Below are positions 14,119-15,021 of a stretch of DNA of 15,021 bases, in pieces; within the stretch, counting starts at the first letter, position 1, and each line of letters opens with the position of its first letter. Under the pieces are notes generated by a model, which saw only the letters and a program-made list of their open reading frames with translations, did no database searches and was not told the DNA's origin. The position numbers were made by a program, and so were the translations under genes. This stretch comes from an uncultured Gemmiger sp. (GTDB lineage: Bacteria; Bacillota; Clostridia; Oscillospirales; Ruminococcaceae): NCBI GenBank assembly GCA_944382805.1, contig CALWNS010000103.1, positions 1 to 15,021 of the forward strand, written 5' to 3'.

Positions 14119-14886
14119 ATGAAGGACAAACGAGCCGCCAACCGGCTGCTCACGCTGTGCCAGATCGTGGTCGGTCTGGCCGTGGCGGCGGGGCTTGGGT
14201 GGATCGGCACGCGCCTGTACGGCTACGCGCAGGCCCGCGCCGGCTACCGGCAGATCGCCGGGTCGTACACCGCGGCCCAGCCCTCCGGGGCGGAAAGCCA
14301 GGACACACAGGCCGCCGGCGGCCTGGCTGTCGACTTCGCCGCCCTGCAGGCCGCTTACCCGGACGCGGTGGCCTGGCTGCAAATGGACGACCTGCCGGAC
14401 ATCAACTACCCGGTCATGCAGGCGGACGATAACAACTACTACCTGCGCCGCGCACCGGACGGCACGCACTCGGACCCCGGCAGCCTGTTTGTGGACTGCG
14501 CCAACTTTGGCGTGACCGACCCTTACGTGCTGATCTACGGCCACCATATGCAGGACGGCAGTATGTTCGCCGGCCTGCTCAACTACCAGGACGAAGCATT
14601 TTACCGCGAAGGTTCCGGCTGCTTCACCCTCTATACGCCGGAGGGCGCCCGCCGTTACCAGATCTTTGCCGTTCAATTTGCGGACGATACCAGCCCGCTC
14701 TACACCCTCGGCTTTGTGCAGGACGAAGCGTTCGATGCTTTCCTGCAACAGGCCAAAGCGGGTTCCCTGTACGATACCGGCGTCAGCGTCGGCGCCGGGG
14801 ACCAGGTGCTCAGCCTGAGCACCTGCGCCACCGTCGGCGGGGAGGGCAAGCTGATCGTCAGCGCCAAATACATCGGCGGCGAATGA
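14119..14886 (+). CDS. Class B sortase
   Basis: A 255-residue class B sortase, a membrane-anchored cysteine transpeptidase that attaches secreted proteins to peptidoglycan. A short basic N-terminus (KDKR) precedes one membrane segment at about 10-32; the catalytic domain is outside the cell. Family features are INYPVMQADDNNYYL (95-109), SLFVDCAN, the catalytic His in YGHHM (H142) and the catalytic Cys in LSLSTC (C236). The Arg that normally follows the Cys and completes the active site is here a Lys (K244, in EGKLIVSAK) when aligned with the family ending R-[IF]-V-V-x-A-K. AAGGGGGGTGA (14104-14114), a near-perfect anti-16S match, precedes the ATG. It has its own promoter and a structured leader. 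The secreted protein starting 52 bp downstream could be a substrate or partner. Confidence 0.9.
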   Translation: MKDKRAANRLLTLCQIVVGLAVAAGLGWIGTRLYGYAQARAGYRQIAGSYTAAQPSGAESQDTQAAGGLAVDFAALQAAYPDAVAWLQMDDLPDINYPVMQADDNNYYLRRAPDGTHSDPGSLFVDCANFGVTDPYVLIYGHHMQDGSMFAGLLNYQDEAFYREGSGCFTLYTPEGARRYQIFAVQFADDTSPLYTLGFVQDEAFDAFLQQAKAGSLYDTGVSVGAGDQVLSLSTCATVGGEGKLIVSAKYIGGE

Positions 14887-14912
14887 CCGCCAACGCACGG
14901 GGCTGGCCCCGA

Positions 14913-14930
14913 AACTTTTCGAGAAAGGTT
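14913..14930 (+). promoter_or_regulatory. Hairpin overlapping the last gene's ribosome binding site
   Basis: AACTTTT (14913-14919) pairs with AAAGGTT (14924-14930) over 7 bp with one wobble around a CGAG tetraloop, covering the AAAGG ribosome binding site (14924-14928). A second short hairpin, CGGGG/CCCCG (14898-14911), lies just upstream. These could limit translation or mark an mRNA processing point after the sortase gene. Confidence 0.35.
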
Positions 14931-14938
14931 GAGAAAAC

Positions 14939-15021
14939 ATGAAGCATCCATTTACCAAGCGGCTCCTGGCCCTGGCGCTGTCCTTCAGCCTGGCCGCCGC
15001 CCTGGCGCTGCCCGCGCTGGC
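14939..15021 (+). CDS. Start of a secreted protein (signal peptide only)
   Basis: The frame opens with ATG at 14939 and stays open to the window edge, giving 27 complete codons. The visible part is a standard Sec signal peptide: a basic start (MKHPFTKR), a long hydrophobic core of Leu and Ala, and the beginning of an Ala-rich cleavage region (LPALA). AAAGG (14924-14928) lies 10 nt upstream. The gap after the sortase stop is 52 bp with no strong terminator, so the two are probably co-transcribed. The mature protein is outside the window. An extracellular protein next to a sortase may be a sorting substrate, but no sorting signal can be seen here. Confidence 0.75.
   Translation, partial: MKHPFTKRLLALALSFSLAAALALPAL

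Noticed and set aside
1..15021. CRISPR arrays, insertion sequences, tRNA or rRNA genes
   Set aside because: No regularly spaced repeats, transposase genes, terminal repeats or tRNA/rRNA-like sequences were seen.

Overview
The window looks like core chromosome of a GC-rich Firmicute. Gene families and gene order (hprK, murB, rapZ, whiA, dnaE, pfkA close together, then rpsB-tsf and a class B sortase) suggest Clostridia of the Oscillospiraceae/Ruminococcaceae type, such as the Faecalibacterium-Gemmiger-Subdoligranulum group. This placement rests on protein features and gene order, not on a database search. All supported genes are on the + strand; the long minus-strand frames are shadows created by high GC content.

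Layout. 2-256: tail of an unrecognised gene, overlapping by ATGA the start of a membrane acyltransferase (253-1293). A sigma-A type promoter (1323-1351) then opens a tight run: hprK (HPr kinase/phosphorylase), a YcdX-type PHP phosphoesterase, a ROK sugar kinase, murB, rapZ, whiA and dnaE (to 10443). Gaps are at most about 55 bp and two gene pairs overlap, so this is probably one operon. It joins carbon sensing (HprK, sugar kinase), wall precursor synthesis (MurB), RapZ, WhiA and a replicative polymerase. The glmR/yvcK gene that usually sits between rapZ and whiA is absent.

10444-11587: pfkA with its own extended -10 promoter. Just downstream is an inverted repeat matching 13 of 14 conserved positions of the clostridial Rex operator, which suggests NADH/NAD+ control of glycolysis. 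11588-13474: rpsB and tsf, from a good promoter carrying unusual inverted and direct repeats, closed by an intrinsic terminator.

13475-14118: a 644-bp gene-free stretch and the least explained part of the window. It holds the tsf terminator, then a dense series of hairpins (one very GC-rich compound stem ending in TTTT), then an AT-rich block with three copies of the heptamer TGTGACA/TGTCACA, then an extended -10 promoter and a long leader hairpin. It drives a class B sortase (14119-14886) in which a Lys stands where the catalytic Arg is expected. A secreted protein begins at 14939 and runs off the window.

No wholly new system is evident. The best leads are the pfkA Rex site, the repeat-rich sortase control region, the sortase Arg-to-Lys change and a Cys-rich WhiA.
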